A stretch of DNA of 64,000 nt, from the NCBI GenBank assembly GCA_031002005.1, contig CM061920.1:47036610-47100609 (forward strand). Direction: 5' to 3'. Below, one piece after another: positions 1 through 11,445 of this stretch. The DNA comes from Vandiemenella viatica. Taxonomy: Eukaryota; Arthropoda; Insecta; Orthoptera; Morabidae. The stretch's first letter is position 1. Each line of letters begins with the position of its first letter. Below the pieces are notes generated by a model. The model had not been told where the DNA came from. It ran no database searches and saw only the letters and a program-made list of their open reading frames with translations. The translations under genes and the position numbers were made by a program.

Positions 1-199
1 TTAAGGAGCTTCGTATTAAAAAGGAAATAAGCAGTGCCCAAGGAAGTATTATTCATGTAAACAGATGAAAAGGATATGTAAAAACCCTACATGAAGATTA
101 AAATTAAAAAGAAATTAGTATTGACGAAGTATAAATTAAAATGCAATAATAAAACTCACGTTTAACAACGCGAAAGAAATATGAGTTAAGATTGGAGAA

Positions 200-775
200 G
201 TTAAAAATAACAGGTCACCAGGTATTAATAACTTAAGGCCAGAACCAATTGAAGGAAGTTGTTCTTATACAAAAAAATATTGTTTAGACTTGTAAAAATA
301 CTTCTGAGAGAGGAACTTCTGATTTATAGAAATGATACCCATACCAAGAATATGGTGATATAGTGCGGGAATCACATTTTGAATATCAAATACCGGAGTT
401 GGAGGAGGTGTAGAGGAGGACAGCTAAATTAGTCTCTGGAAATTACTGGAGACTACAACCAGTAAGACTACAACCAGTACTGATATTATAAATGAGCTGG
501 AATGGGAGTCATTGGAAGACAGGAAGGGGATTAAGAAAAAGCTGAAGGTTTTGGTGATGAGGTTTCGATGAATATTGGCAAAAGAATCAAGAGTAGTGCA
601 TGGAGAGGAAAAGATAAGATGACCATGACGACAAGTTTTTTTTTAATGTTTGGGAGTCAGAGATTACCAAGAAAAGTGACCAATAATTTACCAAAAACAC
701 TGAAATAATTTAAAATTAAAATTCGTGAAGGGTAAAAGTAGGCGGGTACAAGAAAAGGAGAAAAAAGAGTATGTA
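200..775 (+). pseudogene. Decayed LINE reverse-transcriptase fragment
   Basis: Conceptual translation across frames gives two recognisable LINE pieces. The first, near 205-270, reads like the finger region PGINNLRPEPI (families usually have PGxDxIxPELIK). The second, from about 350, reads EYGDIVRESHFEYQIPEL and then ELEWESLEDRK, the thumb region seen in CR1/L2/Jockey-type RTs (typically LEYxxxVWDPH...). The catalytic core between them is missing, so this is an internally deleted, frameshifted remnant. A short direct duplication (gactacaacca) lies near 450-478. The thumb piece closely resembles the minus-strand LINE at 48590-49330, which suggests the same family. It is not functional. The family is known from motifs only, and the exact clade is uncertain. 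Confidence 0.6.
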
Positions 776-3700
776 AGAAAATAACCAGAGGATGTGCTCC
801 ATTGCAGTTAAATTAAAAAAGTAAACAACAAAACGTGAATATAACATTATAAGTCTAATTTCATTGCTTTTTTTCCCACCTACCCAAGACTATAAGGTAA
901 ATATGATTAGAGTTCGTTAAAAACAGACCTACTATTTTATTTTCAATTTTTCCCTTTGAAAATTCAGCCGTGAGTGGTTTTCAAATTTCTCAGTTTAAAT
1001 AATTTTTATTATTGATCTCTCTCAAAAACTGTATTACGGTAAACTTGGAACTCTGTATTTAAGTATTTTGCCCTACTTATGGTAATCGAAACTCCAGAAT
1101 AGCTTCTCCCGTATCCCAGTTGTGCGGGATTACAAACATCCTTCAAACCGTGACACGGTCACAAAACATATGACGCAGCGGTAAGCTGTTTGTTAGCTGC
1201 GGGATTGCCCCGCGGGCAGTGGAGTGGCAAGACGGACGGCCTTCATTTAGGGGCAGCGGCGCGTTCCGCAGGGCTCCACACTGGGCCCGCAGTTTCTTGC
1301 GCCCAGAGAGATTAATTTTTCGGGCGACGGCGTCGCTCTTCTCCCCCAGCTTGCCCGCTGGAGTGTCGCCTCGCCGGCCGTAAATTCCCGGTCGATGGGG
1401 GTTACGTCACTCCAGCCACCCTCGCAACACTCCGTCAAGCGGAGCGCCACAAATTGCCGGAGGGTTCGGCTCTTGTCTCAAGGCGCAGGCACGCGGAAGA
1501 CGTATCAGAATGAGTGCTACTTCAGGTGACACCAACTCACTGCTTTCAGACGCTCCGAGAAAGTGATATCATGCTTTTCCCCTCCACCCGCCCACCGTTT
1601 TCCGTTATGCTCATAATGAAACACAGTTAGGGAATGAACATAGAGGTTACCTTTTACAGCGTGTGTTGTCGCATTTAAACTTCCTATAACCAATTAGGAC
1701 CCACTTCCTCAGGAGGAGAGCGCAGTGAACATTATAAGAATTAGTATGTATAAGAATTATTAGTATAAAGACATTTCACAGACAACGAACATACCAATCT
1801 GAAACACGTTTGTGCCCTGTCTCTCGGTGCGAATGTTTCCGCAGACATGAAAAAAATTGACTACACTCCACAAGAAATCTTTGCTTTCAAAATTCACGCT
1901 GCTGTAATAAATATTTTTTTATCAGATTGAAAGAAAAAGAATAATGCTAAAACTATTATGATATGTATAATGAAATAAGAATGTTTACTGCAGCAGGTGG
2001 AGTTAATTTTTTAAGGCTCGCTTACAACTGTCACTGCCCAGAGTTTGTGAAGTTCCTGGTGTGATCGGTGAACTGACCTTCTTCTGTAACATCCGGGCAA
2101 GTTCTGGGCCGGTCCTTAAACGCAGTGTCAGAAACTGTTCCAGGTAAACTCAGGAAAAAGTTTACACCTTTGATGCAGAGAATGTCGTGATATATATACT
2201 TGTAGACGGCGAGGCGTGTACTAATTCGTATCCTTCATCCGGCGTCCAATAAAGAAAATGCAAAATAAAATTAATAACAGTTTAAGATGTTGGCTGACGA
2301 TGCTGTTATCTGCAGAAAAGCAACAAGTTATCTTGATTGTTCAGGGATCCAACTCGACCTTGTCGTTATGGGATCATTGTACGATATTGGCATGTTAAAT
2401 AAAATTGTAAGAAGCTTTAAGTAACACTCATGAACGAAAAAAAGCTGCTTGTATTTTTTTTTTTTACAAACCAAGCTGTTCTGTTAGTAAACAAGTATGA
2501 TAGTTTCCATAACTTCCGAATAGTGAGGTACTTGACGAAATAAAAAAAAAACGTCGATATATGTTTTATTTAAATTTTTATTAAATCAAAATTTGTAAAG
2601 ATTGTAAATCACGTTACTGTTACCACAGATAACGCGTCCTGTTGACATCGTTTCTTGCAAACTCTTGCGGACTCGGCGGTATCCGATCTCTTAAACAAGC
2701 GATCCAGAATTTTCGAGACAGCAAGTGCTGTACGATACTACTAGATCGCTAAAAATCGCTGCAAAGAATTGAAATATTACAAAACATATTAAAAAATTGC
2801 TTACAACCATGAAGAAATGTTTTTAAATGAAAATAGAGACTAAGTATAGGTATTTAAACAAAAAATTGATTAAATTAAGCAATTCCATTTAGCCGGAAAT
2901 CATACTTAAAACACTATAGTGTACAGGAAATTCATAATTACATTCTTTTATTAACGTTTTACACATAGTATTGCTTCTAATCGTGTTACACTCCGTTTAA
3001 ATGAATTCCAGCCATCAAAACAATGCTCATCCACACGAAAAACTTAAAAATTTACAATTAATCAATGTTTATCTCTCTCAAACGCCAAAGAATTTATTTC
3101 ATTAGACTGAAATTAATATGAAGCTGCGTTCGAGGGCTGTAACACTATCCTAAAAATGTTCATGGCCCATGGTATTTGGTTGTGACACCATGTAGCATCA
3201 TTAAAATAAGACTAGTTATAAAATGCTATTAATAGGTCGAATTTTGAAGAGTACTGTGTATAATGTGTTGACGTGTAGTAATATTGTTCATAATCTAGGT
3301 CACTGCTATTGTGTTTGTAATTTTGTAGTAGTGTTTGGTTGATAATTTCGAGAAAGCACAATCAACAACCAGAATTTTTTGTATCGCTTGCAGTAAGGAA
3401 TACCAAAGGATCACAGACTTGATGTATGGAGCATGACTTTGAAAATTTGGCAGACATATGAGTAACTTAACTCTTGAACGTATTTATTAACTTTCTACGT
3501 ACACTTTCCATTTAACACAGCACTTTAATGGCTCTGCCACTAATAGCTTTGGATCACAATTAGAGAAAAGTTTTAGGAAATAAGGCGTCGTATAGATGCC
3601 TATAGGCATCCTTGCTTTCCTTTTGCAGCTAGGTATCTAAATGCACAGAGAAAATAATAATTTTGATTAAAAAAAAACATTCCGCCAAAAGTGGTATTAT

Positions 3701-4988
3701 AAAGTGCAGATCTTAGTTGTAAAAAATATCAAAGAATCTTGAAGAGAAGTTAACTCTGATTTAGCAATATACTACGTCACAGTAATTTCATATATAACAA
3801 CTTTTATACTTTTATTAATAAATGTCAGCTGATTTTTTCAATCTAACATTCCAAAATGAATGGCAATACATCTGTGATACATATAGACTACAAAACACTT
3901 CTACAACGACTGTCAAAGAGCCTTGCTGCAAGAGGATCAGAGATCCGCGGCTGCTTCCTTGACGGCGCAGTAAAGCCCTCAGACGGAGCAATAAATATAA
4001 CAGCGAGGAAGCGAGCTGGCCCGAACAGCCGAGCTTAAGCAACAGCCATAAAATAACAAGTATGCATGTGCCGGAGGATCAGCAAGATTGCCGTTTGATG
4101 CTCCCCGTGACACGTTATTTCTTTTTTACGCGCGGCCAATATATCAGAGGTCTTTCTGATGGCTACTCCCATCGGGTGGATTTCAAAGTGGGCACCTTAA
4201 TAGTAGTCTCACTACGACCTTTATTGCTGATACGGAGTGAGCCAACTGAGCCACAAGGAAGCCACATACACCGCAAAAGATCAGCAGCAAAGACCAACAC
4301 ATGGTGGAACAATATCGATGTTTAGGAAGAACGAAAACTGTTGAAACTCTTATCATGGACACGGAGAAAGAGGTAAGATATGGGCAAAGGCAATGCCTTT
4401 TTGGGATAAATTTTTGATAGTTTTCTGTTCATTTTAGAGTTCCAGATGAAACCCTTTCGAATTCACTCGTTTGTCCTCCTGTCAGAACCTTATTACTTCA
4501 TAATTTTTTAACTTACAAGTTTGTTGTTGCGAACTGCTTTATTTCTTTGTAACATTAATAAGTAAAGTAGAAAAAAGATGACTTTCAATATGGTTTTTAG
4601 GGATTTAGTTAGGGGATGAAGTAAAATGTTACTTCGAATTTTCTTCACGCTGAATCAAAAGCTGAAAAATTGCCGACTTTCGTAATGTTTGATTTTTGCG
4701 ATTTGTCGGAACTTTTAACGAAAAACCTATAAAATAATCTAATCTCCCGCTTTATTTCAGATACTGATCCCAGAATTCTTTCGAAATTTATAGTGATACG
4801 AAGACTGCTAATGTTCACAGGAAAATTGGACCATTCAATCTGAAAGTAAGCGTTTTCTCAAAATAAATGAACAATTTTAACAATTAATGGTTCATCAAAA
4901 ATATTTTTTGCAAAAATAAATATTTTGACCGATGGAAACCTTCATGAATAGGATAATAAATTTTAAAAAATTCTGAAGGATGCGACAC
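776..4988. other. Mostly featureless AT-rich DNA with a CpG-rich patch
   Basis: I see no supportable gene here. About 1180-1560 is strikingly CpG-rich against the AT-rich background and has short palindromes, such as gtgac-acg-gtcac near 1150-1165. Its minus-strand 67-codon frame matches nothing I recognise. Around 4200-4260 a minus-strand stretch reads like the 5' half of a tRNA (CTTGTGGCTCAGTTGGCTC), perhaps a decayed SINE head. Confidence 0.5.
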
Positions 4989-4992
4989 ATGT

Positions 4993-5660
4993 TGTAACAG
5001 CCCTCATACCTGAACTTTAAATAGAATTGTATTTAATGAAGTATTTATAGTGAGCTAAAGTTTGCTTGAATATGATCTGGTATGTTTGTTTTGCAATTTC
5101 TTGTAAATCAGTGTATATAGACTTTATTTTATTAACAGAAATTATTTAAAGGCCATTTAATATGTTTAAGAACTGAATTGTGCAAGATAATTGCTTAAAT
5201 GTTTGTAATTCCAAGTATTAATGCAAGTTACGATGTCTACAGGACAATTTTCTACAGTTTAAAATGATTTCTGTAAATAATTTTGTGTTTAAGTATCTTT
5301 AATTTCCATTTCTGACCGTTTGGTAATGATGTTAAATGATTAAGTACTATTTCTCATTGTTTTTAATATGTTTAATTGTTTGAGTAATTGTTAATGTTCG
5401 AGAAATATCTGGCGGAAACTTTTGATGAGTTCTAGAAATTTCGAAAGAGCCTATATATAGAAATCAGCAGAAGGACAGTTAGTTTATACAGATTCACTTT
5501 GAAACTGCCGAGGATTGCGTTAGTAGTATCTCTGAATTGTATCTATGCATGTAAGCAGTATCGTTGACATCGTGTTTGGTGAAAATAAATAGAAGTCTAA
5601 ACTGAAATACCTTGTGGGCTACTTAATTACTATATTAATTAAAACACGAAGAACCTGACA
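4993..5660 (+). mobile_element. Solo LTR of an LTR retrotransposon, copy 1
   Basis: This ~668-bp block starts TGTAACAGCC and ends AACCTGACA, the TG...CA termini of an LTR. Most of it is repeated at 22496-23171 in the same orientation, at roughly 90% identity by eye. Inside, a TATA-like box (ctatatatag, about 5451-5460) is followed ~130 bp later by AATAAA (5584-5589), as expected for U3-R-U5 on the plus strand. The flanks are atgt (4989-4992) and acgt (5661-5664), a degraded 4-bp target duplication that suggests a Gypsy-type integrase. No internal gag-pol sequence is adjacent, so it is a solo LTR left by LTR-LTR recombination. The superfamily is inferred only from the duplication length. Confidence 0.8.
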
Positions 5661-5664
5661 ACGT

Positions 5665-6945
5665 GCAGGAAATCCTCGAGATTTGGACTGAGCAATCGCA
5701 GCCTTCAGATATTTCTGAACGCTTATGACTGTATCCTTGAGGGCGCTCCGGTGGCCTGTGCACTCCACAAAATCCTCACCGGAAGACGATTCTTATTTCG
5801 TCAAGGGTGGGACTGAAGGCGTGTTAGTCTGGCTTTCAGTTGAACTTGAGCATTGACTAAGAACTCTGTGTACGTGTGTTGCGGTTATTTCTCAGTTTCA
5901 TTCGTACAGTTTTGATTTTGTTGTGTACAGTGTACAAGGAGAGTTTATGAGTGAGGTTTCTCTACTACAAGAGAAGTGCCAAAATTTATCAGAACCTGCC
6001 TATGCCAACCTGGCAGAAATACTGAAAGAGAATGGACAGATCATCATAAAAGAATCTGTAGTAAAAAAATCAACAAGATGAGAAGTGCGTACAAAAAGAA
6101 AAGAAACAAAATTGAATATTCCGTCAAGTCAGAAGCGTTGATGATTCCCCTTACTAGCCAATGTTGTAGTACTTCACTTAGTTAACGTACGCGCTCTTTC
6201 TTTTGTAAACCTTTATGTATAGTAAAATTGTAAATTTCGCGTGTCTCCTAGTTTGTGTACGCATAATGTGAAAAATACTGACCCAGTTTGGATCGAATTT
6301 CCAGGAAAATATAAACTAGAAGCAATATGAAATTAACATTTAGTTTTAATTTCATCTCACTCTTGCATCTATGACTTTCTTGTCCATCGTCAAGTTGGAA
6401 TAGGATTTTGATTGTAGGTTTTCTTGAGGAACATGCATTGTTTACGTTCTATCATTGCAGTCGTCATGACTTTTTGGTGTGAAAGTAAGTATTGTGCTTC
6501 TATACAAACCGTTATTCTGGGTTTGCTAATAACTAATGTGGGCTTTAAAACCACAAACTACGACAGTATATCAGATGGAGAGTAAGTATGATATGTAGGT
6601 AGGGAGGTGACGTGCTATTTACCAGACTTGTTGGTGCTACGATTTCGATTTCCACACTGAAAACCTCTCCTAGTCAGTTGAGATCTGTAATCGGCAACCG
6701 ACGGGTGCTTTCTAATCTTCTCTTCCGAAAACAGGAAGCGTTATTTCTTCGTCCAGCCGGCCGCTGAGTAGGGATAAAGTGAAAGGCGCTCGGCAGAGCA
6801 GCCAAGGCCAATATGGCGGCGCCCATAGCTAGCATCAGTTGACCGTTTTGCATTTACATTCTCACTTATTCGTGCGATTGTATTTATTATGTATTCCGTA
6901 CTCTAATACATAGATTGAAATTAAAATTTATAGTTGGATATCTTG
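5665..6945. other. No gene recognised
   Basis: AT-rich sequence with a short GC-rich patch near 6690-6840. The longest open frame (5976-6185) is short, lysine-rich, shows no motif and looks like a chance ORF. Confidence 0.45.
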
Positions 6946-8325
6946 TTTACTATTGACTAGACGACCCATGCGAAAATTTCGCGAAAAAAAAATTTGGTAA
7001 AAAGTGAGGTTGATATGTTGTCACCAAAGCTGAGTCATTACTCTTCATACTCCTACTTCATTTATCGATTTTGGTTGTATATCCAGGGAGATAAATGGCT
7101 AGAGACACAAAAAACACATTTTAGAAAAATTGACATTTTTGCCCTTTAAGGGTCGAATTACGAAAAATTCCTATCTTAAATTATAATGTTACCACGGCGG
7201 AGACCTTAATCTATAGTATGATACCTCATTTATCTATATCGGTTGGATATCAAGTGAGATAAATGGCACGTGACACAAAAATGCGTTATAGAAACATTTA
7301 TACTTTTTCCATTTAAGGGTTGAATTCCAAAAACATTCTTTCTTAAAATATGATGTCACCAAATCTGAGACATTACTCCTCATAATCTTACTTGATTTTT
7401 CGATTTTGGTTAGATATCCAATGAGATAAATTGCTTAAGATACAAAAAATGAATTTTAGAAAAATTAACATTTTTGCCCTTTAAGGGTCGAATTACGAAA
7501 AACTCCTTTCTTAAAACATAATTTTACCATGGCGGAGACCTTATTATTTAATATGATACCTCATTTATCTATATCGGTTAGATAATAAGGGAGATAAATC
7601 GCTCGTGACACAAAAATGCGTTATAGAAAAATTTATACTTTTTCCCTTTAATGGTTGAATTAAAAAACAATTATTTCTTAAAATATGATTTCACAAAGCT
7701 GAGACACTACTCCTTATAATCCTACTTCATTTATTAATTTCTGTTAGATATCCAGGGAGATAAATGGCTCAAGATACAAAAAACGAATTTTAGAAAAATT
7801 AACATTTTTGCCCTTTAAGGGTCGAATTAGGAAAAATTCCTGTCTTAAAATATAATGTTACCATGGCGGAGACCTTATTATTTAATATGATACCTCATTT
7901 ATCTATATCGGTTAGATATTAAGGGAGATAAATCGCTCGTGACACAAAAATGCGTTTTAGAAAAATTTATACTTTTTCTCTTTAAGGGCTGAATTACAAA
8001 TACATTATTTCTTAAAATATGATTTCACAAAGCTGAGGCATTACTCCTTATAATCCTACTTCATTTATCGATTGTGGTTAGATATCCAGGGAGATAAATG
8101 GCTCGAGATACAAAAAACGCACTTTAGAAAAATTAACATTTTTGCTCTTTAAGGGTTGAATTCCGAAAATTCCTTTCTTATAATGTGATGTGCCCAAAGT
8201 GGGGACCATAAGCTTTAAAATGACACCTCATTCCTCATTCATTGATTTCGGTTAAGTATGAAGGAAGATACGGGCTTGTGACAAAAAAATACCTTATAGA
8301 AATAATATATATGATTTTCCATTAT
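6946..8325 (-). mobile_element. LINE-like (RTE-type?) 3' end with internal tandem array, copy 1
   Basis: About eight tandem monomers of ~165-170 bp occupy 7008-8320. The marker gggagataaatgg recurs near 7085, 7255, 7420, 7590, 7757, 7924, 8090 and 8265. Two monomer subtypes alternate, giving a ~335-bp higher-order unit. The last monomer is a distinct diverged form. The same terminal monomer and the same end module (GACTAGxCGACCC at about 6956-6968) occur in inverse orientation at 56430-57548, so this is a mobile unit and not a simple satellite. Read on the minus strand it ends ...GGGTCGTCTAGTC, like 3' ends I recall for insect RTE-type LINEs. The array would then be a repetitive 3' UTR. No RT is present. 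The clade assignment is from memory. Confidence 0.65.
7008..8320. repeat. Tandem array of ~168-bp monomers, alternating subtypes
   Basis: Monomers share a ctttaaggg core, a tatctctatatcgg-like or tttatcgattttgg segment, and gggagataaat. Odd and even units differ consistently: one type has gctgagncattactcc, the other gcggagaccttat. This implies that dimers were the unit of amplification. Confidence 0.85.
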
Positions 8326-8329
8326 AATT

Positions 8330-9554
8330 CCCATTTTCCAATTATTAAGTTAAGATTAAGAACGCAATTGTAATACCTTAAATCGAATAATATTCCAAAA
8401 ATGTTTAGTTAAATGCTTAAAAAAGTTTCACTTGCTTCGTGGTTTCATAAAACCACACAGTTTTTTTTTTTTTTTTTTTGGCGGACTAACGGTGGATTTT
8501 CGTTTGAAGCAGACAGCGTAATATTACTGCTATAAAGGTGCGTGCATTCAACTGCACCGATGAACGGATGCAGCGGCGACGGGATGTGCCGCAGCAATTC
8601 CAGAACAGCACATGTACTGCTCTGGGACGGCGACTGATAAAATCCTTTTCCTCTACACGGAATGTCTAGTTGCTGCACTGACGAACAAACTCCAGAAGAT
8701 GCCTCTCTCGCGTCCCAGACAGCAAGAGATTCATCGGCCAACCTTAGCGAATTGTAAAGCAAGCAACAGAAAACGTACTTAAAGCCCTCCCCTGACAACC
8801 AGCAGAAATTATGAAGTCAGAAGAAGCCAAGTTGGTATCGTCTAAATTCTGTCGGGAAAACTGAAGATCATTCATTGGGTGGACGATAGTTCTTTTTTAA
8901 CTAGACTATTATTTAAACGATGGAAGGGGAAGTCTCAATGTTACATTCATGCTGTACTTATTATCGTCATCTCACTTTTGCTCCTCGTGAGAGAAGTTAT
9001 TTTGAGACATTGTGAGTCGACAGCTTATAGGCCAGCCCTCAATGTTTCTTATTACTAAATTTAACTGTATTTAGCTCTTTTAATTGTATACAGTAGTGAA
9101 ATGACAACTCAGGAGGGATACAACACCTAGTTAAAAGCCCTCATGCCCAGGTCCAATCTTGAAAAGATGACCTTTGGTAGCTGGTCAGTCCTACACTATT
9201 GGGACCTTTTCAGAAGATTTAAAATGGACGATTATAGCGAATTAGTTCAGTATATGTTCCATGACAGAGACGTATAATAGAACAGTAATCAGCGAGAGGG
9301 ACTGGGAAAGTTTTACAATTTTCAAATGAAAAAATAGAAACTGCAAAACATACTTATTATGGGAGAACATCGTTTGAAAAAACACCAGAATTGCTGAACA
9401 AAAATAATTATTCATGAAAATAATACACCCTGTCAGAAAGGTATTGTGTTTTGGTTAGAAGAGGATTAAGTGATTAGAAAGAGAACCCTCTTGGAACCGT
9501 TTTGCCCAGATACTGCTCTCTCTGGGCAATCTCAAACACGTGCTCGTGCCATTG
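8330..9554. other. No gene recognised; poly(T) tract and GC-richer block
   Basis: A run of ~19 T (about 8461-8479) borders a GC-richer block to ~8830. On the minus strand this looks like a retroposed sequence with a poly(A) tail. The 117-codon minus-strand frame across it (8445-8798) runs into the homopolymer, matches no family I know and is probably fortuitous. I found no target duplication. Confidence 0.4.
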
Positions 9555-10554
9555 NNNNNNNNNNNNNNNNNNNNNNNNNNNNNNNNNNNNNNNNNNNNNN
9601 NNNNNNNNNNNNNNNNNNNNNNNNNNNNNNNNNNNNNNNNNNNNNNNNNNNNNNNNNNNNNNNNNNNNNNNNNNNNNNNNNNNNNNNNNNNNNNNNNNNN
9701 NNNNNNNNNNNNNNNNNNNNNNNNNNNNNNNNNNNNNNNNNNNNNNNNNNNNNNNNNNNNNNNNNNNNNNNNNNNNNNNNNNNNNNNNNNNNNNNNNNNN
9801 NNNNNNNNNNNNNNNNNNNNNNNNNNNNNNNNNNNNNNNNNNNNNNNNNNNNNNNNNNNNNNNNNNNNNNNNNNNNNNNNNNNNNNNNNNNNNNNNNNNN
9901 NNNNNNNNNNNNNNNNNNNNNNNNNNNNNNNNNNNNNNNNNNNNNNNNNNNNNNNNNNNNNNNNNNNNNNNNNNNNNNNNNNNNNNNNNNNNNNNNNNNN
10001 NNNNNNNNNNNNNNNNNNNNNNNNNNNNNNNNNNNNNNNNNNNNNNNNNNNNNNNNNNNNNNNNNNNNNNNNNNNNNNNNNNNNNNNNNNNNNNNNNNNN
10101 NNNNNNNNNNNNNNNNNNNNNNNNNNNNNNNNNNNNNNNNNNNNNNNNNNNNNNNNNNNNNNNNNNNNNNNNNNNNNNNNNNNNNNNNNNNNNNNNNNNN
10201 NNNNNNNNNNNNNNNNNNNNNNNNNNNNNNNNNNNNNNNNNNNNNNNNNNNNNNNNNNNNNNNNNNNNNNNNNNNNNNNNNNNNNNNNNNNNNNNNNNNN
10301 NNNNNNNNNNNNNNNNNNNNNNNNNNNNNNNNNNNNNNNNNNNNNNNNNNNNNNNNNNNNNNNNNNNNNNNNNNNNNNNNNNNNNNNNNNNNNNNNNNNN
10401 NNNNNNNNNNNNNNNNNNNNNNNNNNNNNNNNNNNNNNNNNNNNNNNNNNNNNNNNNNNNNNNNNNNNNNNNNNNNNNNNNNNNNNNNNNNNNNNNNNNN
10501 NNNNNNNNNNNNNNNNNNNNNNNNNNNNNNNNNNNNNNNNNNNNNNNNNNNNNN
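9555..10554. other. Assembly gap of 1000 N
   Basis: Exactly 1000 consecutive N. The round length suggests a fixed-size scaffold placeholder, so true distance and content are unknown. Open frames running through it are artefacts. Confidence 0.99.
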
Positions 10555-10629
10555 AATATTGGCGATGGTCGTTACAACAGAGTTACTAAAGTTTCTTTAA
10601 TTTAAGTTGGTTTCATGAGCGCGCCTTAA

Positions 10630-11055
10630 AATGAAAATAGTTCCACAATGATTACAATCTATGCCGACTAGACCATTATTAAAACTAATATTACGGTGCA
10701 CAAGGTAAGTTGTCAAAATTTATTTTTATTTCCTTTGCTTTCACTGGTACCACATTACTGAGATCATTATTTCAGAAGCAAGTAAGTAAAACAAACTGTG
10801 TCAATTGTTCAAACCTTGTAATATGGACCGGAATCACGGGTTTATATCGCGATGCATTACGTCACTAACATTCAATACAGTGAATGCATTAATTTACGTA
10901 TGATTGAAGCTTTGATTTTCTAGCGGCAATATTAAAGAGCTTTGTGGTTAAGCTGAAATGCAACCTGGACCAGCATGACAACTGAAACATTTTGCTACAG
11001 AATAAGGCTCAAGAAATTGCATTTGTCGTTGTTTTATAACAATTCTATTTAGTTA
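10630..11055 (+). repeat. Dispersed repeat R1, copy 1 (partner at 43745-44197)
   Basis: Shared blocks run colinearly with 43745-44197. They include atttcctttgctttcact, attatttcag, gaatcacgg, tatatcgc, gcggcaa, gtggtta, tgaaatgc, acctgga and cgattctatttagtta-like tracts. The copies are diverged, perhaps 70-75% identical by eye, with small indels. No coding frame or terminal repeat is visible, so the element class is unknown. Both copies lie 100-140 bp upstream of a plus-strand SINE. Confidence 0.7.
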
Positions 11056-11149
11056 TGTATCAGCGAAGAAGATGACTTGTGAGAACACTCCGCTCAGTCC
11101 ATGATGTTTTACTGGTTTAGGGACTAGTATACTCGCTGCCGAGGCCTCA

Positions 11150-11445
11150 GGGAGAGCGGTAACGTTGGGGCATTCGTGTCCTTGCCCTTTCTTGTAGACT
11201 TCGGTTTTCCAATGCTTCCCGATATCACTGCAGGCGAATGCCGGGAAGATTCCTTCAAAAAGTCCGTGGTCGAATTCCTTCCCACTCCCCCCCTCCCTCC
11301 CTCTCAGTCCTTTTCCGCCTCTAATGACCATTACGTCCACGAGGCGTAAACGTAGAACCCAAATAAGGTCCTCTGTCTTTTCCTGGCTGCATTGATGCGT
11401 CGTCGACGAGGTGTAAATCAATAAAAAGCAAAAAAAAAAAAAAAA
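11150..11445 (+). mobile_element. tRNA-derived SINE (family A), diverged copy
   Basis: The body ggttttcc...gcgaatgccggga...ccttc...cgaattccttccca (from about 11203), the 3' block cctctaatgacc and a poly(A) tail ending at 11445 match the other family A copies. The tRNA-like head is degraded, with only gagcggtaacgttgggg recognisable near 11153. A C-rich expansion interrupts the body at about 11281-11300. Confidence 0.75.

Noticed and set aside
1180..1560. CpG-rich patch as a coding exon
   Set aside because: No conserved motif or splice pattern. The minus-strand frame is short and compositionally biased.
6946..8325. CRISPR-like or simple satellite array
   Set aside because: Monomers are contiguous without unique spacers, and a second copy shares defined ends, so it is a mobile element's internal array.
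9470..10605. Long open frames across 9470-10605
   Set aside because: They consist almost entirely of N from the assembly gap.
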